64,000 nucleotides of DNA from Porphyromonadaceae bacterium UBA4262. Lineage in GTDB: Bacteria > Bacteroidota > Bacteroidia > Bacteroidales > Muribaculaceae. The stretch is taken from the NCBI GenBank assembly GCA_002396085.1, contig DGWI01000002.1, positions 37,389 to 101,388 of the forward strand. The letters are read 5' to 3'. Positions 7,940 to 17,524 of this stretch are shown here, one piece after another. The translations under genes and the position numbers were made by a program. Positions within the stretch are counted from its first letter, which is position 1. The number at the start of each line of letters is the position of its first letter. The notes beneath the pieces are model-generated. The model was not told the DNA's origin, searched no databases, and worked only from the letters and a program-made list of their open reading frames with translations.

Positions 7940-8845
7940 ATGAACGATAGTCTGATAGTTATCACAGGTCCCACAGCGTCGGGCAAGACTGCCCGTGCTG
8001 TGGCACTGGCACGCGAGTTGGATGCTGAAATCATCAGCGCCGACTCGCGCCAGATCTATCGTGGCATGGACTTGGGCACGGGCAAAGATCTGGACGAATA
8101 TGGCGATGTGCCTTACCATCTCATCGACATCTGCCCTGCGGGCTACAAATATAGCCTGTTTGAGTTTTTGCGCGATTATCAGGCGGCCTATGACGATATC
8201 ACTGCCCGTGGCAAGCGAGTCATCCTGTGTGGTGGCACGGGCATGTATGTCGAGACTGTGCTCAAGGGCATACAACTGCCCCCGGTGCCGCAGAACGATG
8301 TGTTGCGTGCGTCGCTCAGCGGCAAGTCGCTCGACGAGTTGACTGCCATCTTGCGCACCATGAAGACCCTGCGCAACAACAGCGACATCGACATGCCCAA
8401 GCGCGCCATCCGCGCCATTGAGATATGCACTTACTACCACGAGCATCCCGATCTGAAGGTAGCCACTGAGCCGCATCCATTGACCGATGCGGTGGTCATC
8501 GGGGTGAGCATCGACCGTGAGGCACGTCGCCGTCGCATCAGTGAGCGATTGGACGCGCGTCTGCAAGCAGGCATGGTCGACGAGGTGCAGCGGCTCATCG
8601 AGGGTGGGGTAGACCCCGATGACCTCATCTACTATGGTCTGGAGTATAAGTTTGTCACGCGCTATGTTATCGGCCAGCTCACGTGGCAAGAAATGCACGA
8701 TCAGTTGGAGATTGCCATTCATCAGTTTGCCAAGCGACAGATGACCTGGTTCCGTGGCATGGAGCGTCGGGGCACACCCATCCACTGGCTCCCCTATGAT
8801 ATGCCCCAATCCGATTTCACCGCCGCCGTCCTGGCACTGCTTTGA
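7940..8845 (+). CDS. miaA: tRNA dimethylallyltransferase
   Basis: A 301-residue enzyme that adds the dimethylallyl group to A37 of UNN-decoding tRNAs. The P-loop is GPTASGKT (residues 9-16), followed by EIISADSRQIYRGMDLGTGK, the characteristic DMAPP/tRNA-binding segment, and a C-terminal QFAKRQMTWFRG that matches the family's RQ.TWFR signature. LGTGKDLDEYGD differs from the more common GTAKP form, as in the second MiaA paralogue of Bacteroidales, so another copy may exist elsewhere. It is the last of the co-oriented run that starts at 3059. Confidence 0.93.
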   Translation: MNDSLIVITGPTASGKTARAVALARELDAEIISADSRQIYRGMDLGTGKDLDEYGDVPYHLIDICPAGYKYSLFEFLRDYQAAYDDITARGKRVILCGGTGMYVETVLKGIQLPPVPQNDVLRASLSGKSLDELTAILRTMKTLRNNSDIDMPKRAIRAIEICTYYHEHPDLKVATEPHPLTDAVVIGVSIDREARRRRISERLDARLQAGMVDEVQRLIEGGVDPDDLIYYGLEYKFVTRYVIGQLTWQEMHDQLEIAIHQFAKRQMTWFRGMERRGTPIHWLPYDMPQSDFTAAVLALL

Positions 8846-9040
8846 TTAGTTGCATTGGCACAAAGATTGCAATGGCGAAAAACAAAGTCTAAAATTGTTA
8901 TTGTGATCTCAAGTTTCTGAAGTAGTTAAGGATTTATGTAGTTAAATGGAATTAAGACGTTACTCTGTTGTGTCAGAATGCTCCAAGACTAGCTGGCAGA
9001 TTCTAAATAAAATTTGAGCAACTAGAGCATTCATTTTGAC

Positions 9041-9080
9041 TTCTTTAACTCCTTAACTCCTTAACTCCCTTAACTACTAA
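9041..9080. repeat. Short tandem tract TTAACTCC
   Basis: TTAACTCC occurs twice in tandem, then TTAACTCCC and TTAACTAC, in the gene-free gap (8846-9110) upstream of the lipoprotein gene. Here the period is 8 rather than 7 bases, with one 9-base unit. Confidence 0.6.
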
Positions 9081-9110
9081 CAAGTATCTACTTTAAAAAG
9101 TTAAATTGTG

Positions 9111-9701
9111 ATGAAGACAATGCATTGGATGTTCGCCGCCATCCTCATGCTATGCGGCGCTAGCCTACTGGCATCGTGCAACAGCACGGCCGGTAATCAT
9201 GCAAACGATGCCGAACAGGCTGACACCGTCATAGTTCAGTCCGACACTTATGAGGCTGCTATCGAGCGTTTTCTGATTGATTCAATCGGCTCGCACTATG
9301 GCTCAGGTGATGTGTGCATACCCTGCAACATCATCGTGGGTATTGACAGTACTGACATCGACGATATCAAAGTTTGGGGTGCCTATTGGGTATATCGTTA
9401 TGACGTGAAGGGCGATACGCTCAAGTGCATGTCGGGTGGCTCCCATCCAGGGCTTATGCATGTTAGCAAAGGCGATCTGGGCTATGAAGTCACAGCATTT
9501 GAAGCAGTGGGCGATGGCTCGCAGTACATGCCCAGTGCCAAACGTATATTTGGTGACAAATACAACAAGTTTTTCACTGTAACGTCATGTGGAAATACAG
9601 GAGAACAGGCGCGGATGGAGAGTATCAAAGACTATGTCAAACGCAATGGAATCAATGTAACCTGTTACCAAGATTATGGCTGGCCTGCTGTGAAATTGTA
9701 G
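9111..9701 (+). CDS. Lipoprotein of unknown function
   Basis: A 196-residue protein starting at ATG 9111 (a GTG lies one codon upstream). MKTMHWMFAAILMLCGASLLASC is a lipoprotein signal with lipobox LASC. The mature part begins with a polar linker and is mixed alpha/beta (YEAAIERFLIDSIGSHYG, then VWGAYWVYRYDVKGDTLKCMSGG). Four Cys remain in the mature protein, possibly forming disulfides. I recognise no family. It stands alone between miaA and the convergent rodA, and ends at a strong hairpin. Confidence 0.75.
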   Translation: MKTMHWMFAAILMLCGASLLASCNSTAGNHANDAEQADTVIVQSDTYEAAIERFLIDSIGSHYGSGDVCIPCNIIVGIDSTDIDDIKVWGAYWVYRYDVKGDTLKCMSGGSHPGLMHVSKGDLGYEVTAFEAVGDGSQYMPSAKRIFGDKYNKFFTVTSCGNTGEQARMESIKDYVKRNGINVTCYQDYGWPAVKL

Positions 9702-9721
9702 CATCTCAGACAATATGATAA

Positions 9722-9757
9722 AGCACGGACAGCACCAGACCTGGTGCCGTCCGTGTT
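9722..9757. terminator. Bidirectional hairpin terminator
   Basis: A 16-bp stem (9722-9737 with 9742-9757, two G-U pairs) with loop GACC, between the lipoprotein gene and the convergent rodA. A short T-rich stretch follows. Confidence 0.8.
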
Positions 9758-9780
9758 ATCTTTGTAAGTGGGCCAATCTC

Positions 9781-11253
9781 TCACCAGACCCCGTAGTTTG
9801 CGCGGTCGGCATCAATGCGAAGCATGATGAACAGCAAGAAGGTGAAGCCCCACAGCGATGAGCCGCCGTAACTGAAGAAGGGCAGCGGGATGCCGATGAC
9901 AGGGCATAGTCCTAACACCATGCCGATGTTGATGCTCAGGTGGAAGATGAGATAGGATGCCACGCAGTAGCAATAGACACGACCAAATGTGGTGTGTTGA
10001 CGCTCGGCCAGCGTGATGATGCGCAAGATCAGCGCCAAGAATACTAGTAGCACAATCGTTGAGCCAACAAAGCCTTCTTCCTCGCCGATGGTGCAGAAGA
10101 TGAAGTCGGTGTGCTGCTCGGGCACATACTTCAGTTTGGTCTGTGTGCCGTTTAGGAAGCCCTTGCCCAGGATGCCGCCACTGCCAATGGCAATCTTGCT
10201 CTGGTTGACGTTGTAGCCCACACCGCGCGGGTCATCGGCGATGCCCAGCACCACAGTGATGCGTTTCTGCTGGTGCTCTTGCAGCACATGATTGAACGCA
10301 AAGTCGACCGTGAACATGAAGATGACCGATGCCACGATGAACCCAATGGTCACCAACACACGTCGCATGTCGTCGTGTAGCATGCCATAGAGCAGATAGA
10401 TAACAGTGCCACCCACCATGATGCCAAAGAACACATAGCCATTGATGTGCACTCCCAGATAGGACAATCCCCAAGTCAACAGACCACCTGCCACATAGGC
10501 CAGCAGCACATTGCGACCCATGACGAACGAGCGGCAGTAGAACAATAGCATGCCCACAGTCAACACCATAACAATCACAAAGGCGATGAATGTGCCCAGT
10601 GGTATACCCATCAGCATGACTGTGGCAAACTTGAGCACCACCACAAAGTAGGTGATGGCACATAGGGCAGCAAACAGCACAAAGCCACTCATGCCTTCAC
10701 GATAGAGCACAAAGATGAGCGACGTGTAGACCAGTGCCGAACCGGTCTCCTTTTCTAATATGATACACAGGATGGGCAGCACGATGATGCCACCGGCAAT
10801 GGCATAATTCTTCCAGTTGTTGAGCGCAAAGCCATAGGTACTGAACAACTTGGCAAGAGCCAAGGCGGTAGCAAACTTGGCAAACTCGGCCGGTTGCAGG
10901 CTCACGGGGCCAAAGACTAGCCATGATCGGGAGCCCTTGATGTCGGGAGCCACAAAGATGGTGACTATCAGGAGTAATATCATCACCCCATAGATGGGGT
11001 AGGCATACGCCTCGTAGATGCGACGGTCGATCAGCAGTAGCGACAGACCCAAGATAAAAGACAGACCTGCCCACATGAACTGCTTGCCCGAGAACCCCGA
11101 GAAATCGAACATGCTGGCCTTGTCGAAGTTATAGGTTGCCGCATAGATGCTCACTGCTCCTGCCACAATCAAGATGGCATACAGCACGATGGTGATCCAG
11201 TCAATCGACTTGAGCAGAGTGCGGTTCTCACTGTCATTACTCCGTAGTTCCAT
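9781..11253 (-). CDS. rodA: Peptidoglycan glycosyltransferase RodA
   Basis: A 490-residue SEDS-family integral membrane glycosyltransferase that polymerises lipid II for lateral wall growth together with PBP2. It is hydrophobic throughout, with many predicted transmembrane helices. Signature segments are GSRSWLVFGPVSLQPAEFAK, the loop GEEEGFVG and the C-terminal FFSYGGSS (459-466). It is longer than the ~370-residue E. coli protein; the extra length lies in the central membrane region, as in other Bacteroidota. It overlaps mrdA by 17 bases and ends the mre operon. Confidence 0.95.
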   Translation of the reverse strand: MELRSNDSENRTLLKSIDWITIVLYAILIVAGAVSIYAATYNFDKASMFDFSGFSGKQFMWAGLSFILGLSLLLIDRRIYEAYAYPIYGVMILLLIVTIFVAPDIKGSRSWLVFGPVSLQPAEFAKFATALALAKLFSTYGFALNNWKNYAIAGGIIVLPILCIILEKETGSALVYTSLIFVLYREGMSGFVLFAALCAITYFVVVLKFATVMLMGIPLGTFIAFVIVMVLTVGMLLFYCRSFVMGRNVLLAYVAGGLLTWGLSYLGVHINGYVFFGIMVGGTVIYLLYGMLHDDMRRVLVTIGFIVASVIFMFTVDFAFNHVLQEHQQKRITVVLGIADDPRGVGYNVNQSKIAIGSGGILGKGFLNGTQTKLKYVPEQHTDFIFCTIGEEEGFVGSTIVLLVFLALILRIITLAERQHTTFGRVYCYCVASYLIFHLSINIGMVLGLCPVIGIPLPFFSYGGSSLWGFTFLLFIMLRIDADRANYGVW

Positions 11254-13192
11254 TATTGTCGCTTGATTGAGGTTTCACTTCGGGTTTGGACTCTTTCTTG
11301 ACTTCTTTCTTGTCAGATTTTTTGTCCTTGTTCTCAGATTTCTTGCCCCCATAGAGTTTGGCACTATACAGGCTGGTGTTGGCCATGCGGTTGGCCACTG
11401 CCTCGCGTGCCGGCGACAGTTTCCCGTTGAGGTACTGCTCCATCATCACCGCGCCGATGGGCACACCAAAGGTGGCACCGAAACCAGCATTCTCGACATA
11501 GACGGCCACTGCAATCTTGGGGTCGCTCATGGGCGCAAAGCCCATGAAGGCCGAGTGGTCACGTCCATGAGGGTTCTGGGCAGTACCGGTCTTGCCGCAC
11601 ACTTCCCAACCCGCAATGTTGGCACCACGGCAAGTGCCGCCTGTCACTGCCATGCGCATGCCCTCGACAATTGAGGGGTAGTAACTTTTGTTTATCGTAG
11701 TCTCGTGGCGCTCCAGATTTTTCTTGGGCACGCCCACGCCGTCGATGCGGCGCACCACATGAGGCGTGATGTAGTAGCCACGGTTGGCAATAGTAGCAGC
11801 CAGGTTGGCGATTTGCAGGGGTGTAGCCAAGATTTCGCCCTGTCCGATAGCGTCGCTGATGATGCTGTAGGCGCTCCACTTGCCTTCGCCCAGGTTCTTG
11901 TCATAGTATGCCTTGTTGGGGATGAATCCACGGCTCTCACCTGGCAGATCAACGCCAGTCTTGTAGCCGTAGCCCATCGACACCATGTGCTTTTTCCACA
12001 CCTCAAAGGCATTGCCTATCGAGCCATATTTCTTCTTGTTCTCAAGCATGTGCTTCAAGCCCCAGCAGAAGTAGGCATTACATGATGTCTGGAGTGCGGG
12101 TTTCAGCGGGATGGGCGAGCCGTGGCCGTGGCAGCCCACGCGCATGCCACCACTGATGAAACCGCGGTGGCAGGGATAGGCTGTGCTCAAGGTGATGACA
12201 CCTTCTTGCAAGAAGATAAGACCTTGTGTGGGCTTGAATGTCGATCCTGGTGGATAGGCGGCCATGATTGAGCGGTCAAACAATGGCATACGCGGGTCAT
12301 TGAGCAGCATCGCATAGTTCTTGCCGCGCTCCTTGCCGATGAGCAGCGACGGGTCGTAACTGGGACTGGACACTAGAGCCAGAATTTCACCGGTCTTGGG
12401 CTCGATGCACACGATGGCACCCACCTTGCCGCGCATCATGCGCTCGCCCAGTTCTTGCAACTTGATGTCGATGCTCAGGTGCAGGTCATTGCCGGCCTCG
12501 GGCATGATGTCGTTGGCACCATCATTGTATCGGCCCTTGATTTTGCCTAGCGCATCGCGAATCAAGATTTCCGAGCCCTTGCGTCCACGCAGCCATCTCT
12601 CGTAACTCTTCTCCACACCCAGGTCGCCGGTGTAGTCACCCGACTTGTAGTAGGAGTCGTTGTCGATGTCGCGCTGATTCACCTCGCGTATGTCACCCAG
12701 AATGTTGGCGCCGGCATTGTAGTTGTACTGTCGCAGGATGCGCTGTACGATATAGAATCCAGGGAAACGAAACAGTTTCTCTTGCAGGCGACCGTAGTCC
12801 TCGGCCGACAAGTGATTCATCACAATCTGTTGAGTGTAACCCGAGTAGTTGCGCCCCTTGCGCATGTCGGCCAGACGTTTTTCGAACACCTCGCGTGAAA
12901 TCTGTAGCGTGTTGCACAAGTCCAGTGTGTCAAATGGCTGGACATCCTTCGGTATCATCACCAGGTCGTAGGCTGGCTGGTTATACACCACCAGACTATC
13001 ATTGCGGTCATAAATCAAGCCACGTGACGGATATATCACGCGCTCGATGAATGCATTGCTGTCGGCATTGGCTTTGTAGGTGCTGTCGCCCACCTGCAAC
13101 ACAAACAGGCGAGCAATGTAGATGCACACAACGACAATGATGAATCCCGCAATGACAAACTTGCGTTTCTCGAGATTATAGTCTTTTCTCAC
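11237..13192 (-). CDS. mrdA: Penicillin-binding protein 2
   Basis: A 651-residue elongasome transpeptidase anchored by an N-terminal membrane helix (~11-32). The dimerisation/pedestal domain is followed by the transpeptidase domain with active-site S317 in PPGSTFKP (SxxK), the SxN motif in SCNAYF and K534 in KTGTAQ. The C-terminus is a Lys/Glu/Ser-rich low-complexity tail of about 45 residues, unlike E. coli PBP2. It cross-links the glycan strands made by RodA. It overlaps mreD upstream and rodA downstream by 17 bases each, indicating translational coupling. Confidence 0.95.
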   Translation of the reverse strand: MRKDYNLEKRKFVIAGFIIVVVCIYIARLFVLQVGDSTYKANADSNAFIERVIYPSRGLIYDRNDSLVVYNQPAYDLVMIPKDVQPFDTLDLCNTLQISREVFEKRLADMRKGRNYSGYTQQIVMNHLSAEDYGRLQEKLFRFPGFYIVQRILRQYNYNAGANILGDIREVNQRDIDNDSYYKSGDYTGDLGVEKSYERWLRGRKGSEILIRDALGKIKGRYNDGANDIMPEAGNDLHLSIDIKLQELGERMMRGKVGAIVCIEPKTGEILALVSSPSYDPSLLIGKERGKNYAMLLNDPRMPLFDRSIMAAYPPGSTFKPTQGLIFLQEGVITLSTAYPCHRGFISGGMRVGCHGHGSPIPLKPALQTSCNAYFCWGLKHMLENKKKYGSIGNAFEVWKKHMVSMGYGYKTGVDLPGESRGFIPNKAYYDKNLGEGKWSAYSIISDAIGQGEILATPLQIANLAATIANRGYYITPHVVRRIDGVGVPKKNLERHETTINKSYYPSIVEGMRMAVTGGTCRGANIAGWEVCGKTGTAQNPHGRDHSAFMGFAPMSDPKIAVAVYVENAGFGATFGVPIGAVMMEQYLNGKLSPAREAVANRMANTSLYSAKLYGGKKSENKDKKSDKKEVKKESKPEVKPQSSDNNGTTE

Positions 13193-13694
13193 GACGGGTG
13201 CTTACTAAACTGTCGAGGGCTAGTAACAGGGTGATGGTCAGCAGACTGCTGGCACCAATGCGTAATAGTGTCAACGGCCAGTTGTGCAGTGTGAATGCCT
13301 GAACTAGAAAAATCATAGCACTGAAGATCACCACCAGCGTTGACATGTATTTCAGATAGGCTCCGAACCCCAGGGTGTCGACACACGGTATGGGGTTGTT
13401 CATCTCATTCTCACGAGGCACAAATAGCGCAAAGACAGGCTCGCGGAACGCAGCCAGCAAGGTGCAACACAACGCGTTCATGCCAGGAGTATTGTTGAAC
13501 ACATCAACAATGAGTCCCATGACAAAGGCGATGGTCAGTGTGATGTTCATGTGCCAGGTCACCGGCAATCGCATGATCAGATAGATGAACACCAACGGAA
13601 CTGCCACACCGAACAACAAGATTTTGTAGCACATCACCTGGACGAGTACGAGCACCACAAACAGTAGGGACAATTGCAATACGGTCTTGGTCAT
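13176..13694 (-). CDS. mreD: Rod shape-determining protein MreD
   Basis: A 172-residue hydrophobic protein with about five or six predicted membrane helices and a short basic C-terminus (SLVSTRREKRL). Position between mreC and mrdA, length and topology identify it as MreD, the inner-membrane partner of MreC. Its sequence is poorly conserved, as is usual for MreD. It overlaps mreC by 4 bases and mrdA by 17. Confidence 0.88.
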   Translation of the reverse strand: MTKTVLQLSLLFVVLVLVQVMCYKILLFGVAVPLVFIYLIMRLPVTWHMNITLTIAFVMGLIVDVFNNTPGMNALCCTLLAAFREPVFALFVPRENEMNNPIPCVDTLGFGAYLKYMSTLVVIFSAMIFLVQAFTLHNWPLTLLRIGASSLLTITLLLALDSLVSTRREKRL

Positions 13695-14557
13695 CGCGCG
13701 TCCTCCTTTCTTGCAATTGAGTCGTTGGGATTGCGCTCAAGCGACTTGAGTTCCTCGGCCATGTCGTTGGTGATGACACGCACTGTGCTCAACTGGCTGA
13801 AGTTGGTGGTCAACCTCACACGCAGCGACAGGAAACTGTCCTTCGATGTGCGAGCTGGACCCTCAACGATGCCAACAATGATGCCACGTGGGAACACGGT
13901 CGAGTAGCCGTTGGTGATCACTGTGTCACCGGCCTGATAGGTCGTGTGCTTGGGCAACTCTTCGAGCACGGCATAGCGCGAGTCGCCGCCTTCCCACACC
14001 AGACTGCCAAACTCCTGGCTGTTGCGCAACGAGCATGACAGGCGGATGTCGGGATTGAGCAGTGAGATGATGCGTGCCGAGTGCTTGCCCACAACATTAA
14101 CAACACCCACGACACCAGTCTGGTCAACCACACCCATCTCTGGCTTGATGCCATCGGCCTCACCACGGTTGATGGTGATGTAGTTGTTGGTCTGGGCGAT
14201 GCTGTTGCTAATCACGCGGGCTACGACAAAATTAAAGTGCTGTAGCACAGGCTGGCTTTTGAGTGTGTCGGGCAACTGCATCTTGGCCTCATCCAACTGA
14301 GCCCGGAGGTCAATCAACTCCATCTCGAGCAACGCATTGCGCTCCTGCAAGTCCTCATTGATGCCCTTCAGGTGAAAGTAGTCGGTGATGCTGCTCATGC
14401 CCTCATACACTGTGGCACAAACAGCATTGGCCGAGGTCAGGTAGACGCTCTGTTGATAGGGATTGTTGCGCACAAGCAGCACACAACTCAATATCACATA
14501 GAGCATCAACACAAACCACGCGCTGTGCTTGACAAAAAAATCCAGCAGATTCTTCAT
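13691..14557 (-). CDS. mreC: Rod shape-determining protein MreC
   Basis: A 288-residue single-pass protein: membrane helix at ~10-28, a coiled-coil segment (~65-95, LQERNALLEMELIDLRAQLD), then the beta-barrel periplasmic domain with ARVISNSIAQTNNYITINRG and GVVGVVNVVGKHSARI, the typical MreC core. It links cytoplasmic MreB to PBP2 in the periplasm. The gap of 77 bases to mreB is the largest inside the mre block. Confidence 0.93.
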   Translation of the reverse strand: MKNLLDFFVKHSAWFVLMLYVILSCVLLVRNNPYQQSVYLTSANAVCATVYEGMSSITDYFHLKGINEDLQERNALLEMELIDLRAQLDEAKMQLPDTLKSQPVLQHFNFVVARVISNSIAQTNNYITINRGEADGIKPEMGVVDQTGVVGVVNVVGKHSARIISLLNPDIRLSCSLRNSQEFGSLVWEGGDSRYAVLEELPKHTTYQAGDTVITNGYSTVFPRGIIVGIVEGPARTSKDSFLSLRVRLTTNFSQLSTVRVITNDMAEELKSLERNPNDSIARKEDAR

Positions 14558-14634
14558 AGGAAGCAGATGTCAGGAACCGAGACCACAAGCCTTGGGTTGC
14601 ATGCTCTGTGGTCTGCGATACTGATGATGCCGGG

Positions 14635-15654
14635 TTATCGCTTCAGGAACTGGAAAATCTTGTAGTTCTTCAACGCTACACCAGTACCCTTGGCCACGGC
14701 ATGCAGCGGATCCTCGGCGACATGGAACTGAATGCCAATCTTGTCGGTCAGACGCTTGTCAAGACCACGCAGCAGGGCACCACCGCCGCTCAGGTATATA
14801 CCGTTCTTCACTAGGTCGGCATACAACTCGGGAGGAGTCTGTTCCAGGGCGCTCAGCACAGCAGCCTCAATCTTGCTGATTGACTTCTCAATGCAGTGCG
14901 ACACCTCTTGGTAACTTACAGGCACTTCCATGGGCAGGGCGGTCACCATGTGCGGACCATGCACAACATAGTCTTCAGGTGGATTGTCCAGTTCGGTCAG
15001 GGCGCTGCCCACGTTGATCTTGATGCGCTCGGCCATGCGCTCGCCCACCTTGACGTTGTGTGCGCGGCGCATGTGCTCCACGATGTCATTGGTCAGGTCA
15101 TCACCTGCACACTTGATGCTCTTGTTGGTGACAATGCCTCCCAGCGAGATGACGGCAATCTCGGTTGTACCGCCACCGATGTCGATGATCATGTTGCCCT
15201 CGGGTGCAAGCACATCCAGGCCGATACCCAGAGCGGCTGCCATGGGTTCATAGATCATGTAGACGTCGCGGCCACCGGCATGTTCGCTCGAGTCGCGCAC
15301 CGCACGTATCTCAACCTCGGTCGACCCTGAAGGTATGCACACGACCATGCGCAGCGATGGTGCAAACCAGTGGTTCTTGGCACTCACTTTCTTGATGAAA
15401 CCGCGCATCATGAGTTCGCAAGCATTGAAATCACCAATCACGCCTTCCTTCAGCGGACGGACGGTGGTGATGCCTTCGTTCTCCTTGCCCTGCATCTCGC
15501 GGGCACGCTCTCCCACGGCGATGAGTTTGCCACTCTTGGTGTCAAGGGCTACTACCGAAGGCTCGTCAATGACAATCTTGTCCTTGTGTATGATGATAGT
15601 GTTGGCTGTTCCCAGGTCAATCGCAATCTCTTGTGTGAATGAAAAAAGTCCCAT
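14635..15654 (-). CDS. mreB: Rod shape-determining protein MreB
   Basis: A 339-residue actin-like ATPase that positions the elongation machinery. The phosphate loops are IDLGTANTIIIH (N-terminal) and IDIGGGTTEIAVI, with the adenosine segment GGGALLRGLDKRL near the C-terminus. Length is standard. It follows purH by 64 bases on the same strand; no clear promoter box was seen in that gap, so transcription may begin upstream of purH. Confidence 0.96.
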   Translation of the reverse strand: MGLFSFTQEIAIDLGTANTIIIHKDKIVIDEPSVVALDTKSGKLIAVGERAREMQGKENEGITTVRPLKEGVIGDFNACELMMRGFIKKVSAKNHWFAPSLRMVVCIPSGSTEVEIRAVRDSSEHAGGRDVYMIYEPMAAALGIGLDVLAPEGNMIIDIGGGTTEIAVISLGGIVTNKSIKCAGDDLTNDIVEHMRRAHNVKVGERMAERIKINVGSALTELDNPPEDYVVHGPHMVTALPMEVPVSYQEVSHCIEKSISKIEAAVLSALEQTPPELYADLVKNGIYLSGGGALLRGLDKRLTDKIGIQFHVAEDPLHAVAKGTGVALKNYKIFQFLKR

Positions 15655-15718
15655 AAGTTAGTTTTGTTTTAGTTCGTTTTTAATTGAAAATTATGTGTTG
15701 TTTTCCGGTGTATTCTAA

Positions 15719-17245
15719 TTAATGTTTGAAGTGGCGAATACCGGTCATCACCATTGCCACGCCGTGAGCGTTGCAGTAGTCGATGCTCTCTTGGTCGCGT
15801 ACCGAGCCACCAGGTTGAATCACAGCGTTGATGCCGGCTTCATGGGCAATCTGCACACAGTCGCCGAAGGGGAAGAATGCGTCAGACGACATCACGGCGC
15901 CATTCAAGTCGTGATCAAACGAGCGAGCCTTTTCGATGGCTTGACGCAGGGCATCGACGCGCGAGGTCTGTCCCACACCGCTGCCCACCAGCATCTGGTC
16001 TTTGACCAGCACGATGGCGTTGCTCTTGCTGTGCTTGACGATGATGTTGGCCATCAGCAGGTCGGCAATTTGGGCATCGGTCACGGCCTCTGTGGTCACT
16101 TGTCGCAGGTCGGCTGCGGTCTCGACGCGCGTGTCGCGCTCTTGCACCAGGGCACCGTTCAGCACCGTGCGGCAAGTGGTCTTGGGCAACTCAAACTCGT
16201 TCATCACCAGAATGACGCGGTTCTTCTTTTGCTTCAATATCTCGAGTGCTTCGTCGCTATAGCCCGGAGCAATGCACACCTCAATGAAAACCTTGTTCAT
16301 CTCCTCGGCCGTAGCGGCGTCGATGGGTCGGTTGGTCACATGCACACCACCGAAGGCGCTCACGGGGTCACCGGCCAGAGCAGCCTTGAAAGCCTCGACC
16401 AGCGTGGGTCTTGTGGCCAGACCGCAGGCGTTATTATGCTTCATGATCACAAAGGTTGTGTCGTTGAAGTCACTGATCAAATTCACAGCCGCATCGATGT
16501 CAAGCAGATTGTTGTAACTGATTTCCTTGCCATGCAGTTGGGTGAACATACTCTCGAAGTCGCCATAGTAGTAGCCCCGCTGGTGGGGATTCTCGCCATA
16601 GCGCAACGATTTGCGCCCATTGATGGGCAGGCGCAGTGCGTTGGCATCATCACCGGCAAAGTAATTGAAGATATGGCTGTCATACGCACTAGAAACACCG
16701 AATGCCTCGCGGGCCAGCAACCGGCGGTCGGCCAGTGCAGTCACGGCATCACCATGCTCATGTAGCATGTCCAACAGCATGCCATACTGTGCCTTGCTGG
16801 CGACAATGGCTACGTCGTTGAAGTTCTTAGCGGCTCCACGTATCAGCGAGATGCCGCCAATGTCTATCTTCTCGATGATGTCGGCCTCGCACGCGCCACT
16901 GGCAACGGTGGCTTCAAATGGATAGAGGTCAACAATCACCAGGTCAATCTCTGGTATCTCATATTGCGCAATCTGTGCGCGGTCGCCCTCATTGTCACGG
17001 CGAGTCAAGATACCGCCGAAAACCTTGGGGTGAAGGGTCTTTACGCGCCCTCCCAGAATCGAGGGGTAGCCTGTCAAATCCTCAACGGCATCGCAGGCAT
17101 AACCCTGCTCCTGAATGAACTTTTGGGTACCACCCGTCGACAAGAACTTCACATCATGCTCGTTAAGGAATTTCAATATCTCATCAAGTCCGTCTTTGTG
17201 AAAGACAGAGATCAATGCAGTCTTAATTCTTTTCAGATCAGTCAT
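15719..17245 (-). CDS. purH: Bifunctional AICAR transformylase / IMP cyclohydrolase
   Basis: A 508-residue enzyme for the last two steps of de novo IMP synthesis. Residues 1-~195 are the MGS-like IMP cyclohydrolase domain (FLSTGGTQKFIQ, VKTLHPKVFGGIL). Residues ~200-508 are the formyltransferase domain with the catalytic KHNNACG motif and SDAFFPFGD. Its promoter lies about 110 bases upstream. It heads the mre block, a known arrangement in Bacteroidales. Confidence 0.96.
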   Translation of the reverse strand: MTDLKRIKTALISVFHKDGLDEILKFLNEHDVKFLSTGGTQKFIQEQGYACDAVEDLTGYPSILGGRVKTLHPKVFGGILTRRDNEGDRAQIAQYEIPEIDLVIVDLYPFEATVASGACEADIIEKIDIGGISLIRGAAKNFNDVAIVASKAQYGMLLDMLHEHGDAVTALADRRLLAREAFGVSSAYDSHIFNYFAGDDANALRLPINGRKSLRYGENPHQRGYYYGDFESMFTQLHGKEISYNNLLDIDAAVNLISDFNDTTFVIMKHNNACGLATRPTLVEAFKAALAGDPVSAFGGVHVTNRPIDAATAEEMNKVFIEVCIAPGYSDEALEILKQKKNRVILVMNEFELPKTTCRTVLNGALVQERDTRVETAADLRQVTTEAVTDAQIADLLMANIIVKHSKSNAIVLVKDQMLVGSGVGQTSRVDALRQAIEKARSFDHDLNGAVMSSDAFFPFGDCVQIAHEAGINAVIQPGGSVRDQESIDYCNAHGVAMVMTGIRHFKH

Positions 17246-17355
17246 GTAATAATTTAGCCTTAAAGTGCTTATTTACAATTAGATAAATGAGCCGACAAAA
17301 AGCGCACAACAACCATCTTGCGACGGTCGCAGTGCCTATTTGGGCAATTTCACTG

Positions 17356-17386
17356 CAAAGTTAGTGCTTGCCGCTCGCAATACAAA
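17356..17386 (-). promoter_or_regulatory. Promoter TTTG-N19-TAACTTTG for purH
   Basis: On the minus strand TTTG (17383-17386) and TAACTTTG (17356-17363) are 19 bases apart, an excellent match to the Bacteroidota promoter. The predicted leader is about 100 bases and includes the palindrome TGCGACGGTCGCA. Confidence 0.75.
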
Positions 17387-17524
17387 ATTTTAGAGCAAGT
17401 TTTTTTCAGTTTTTTGGAGATGATATTTCTAGAGGTGTTCTCTGATGTTCTCTGACAAGGTTATCTCCTCCCTTGTTTCGGGGAGGGGTGAAGCCGATGA
17501 TTCGGCCGTGATGATTTGATCAGT

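Noticed and set aside
15722..16765. 347-codon plus-strand open frame opposite purH
   Set aside because: Antisense shadow of purH without motifs.
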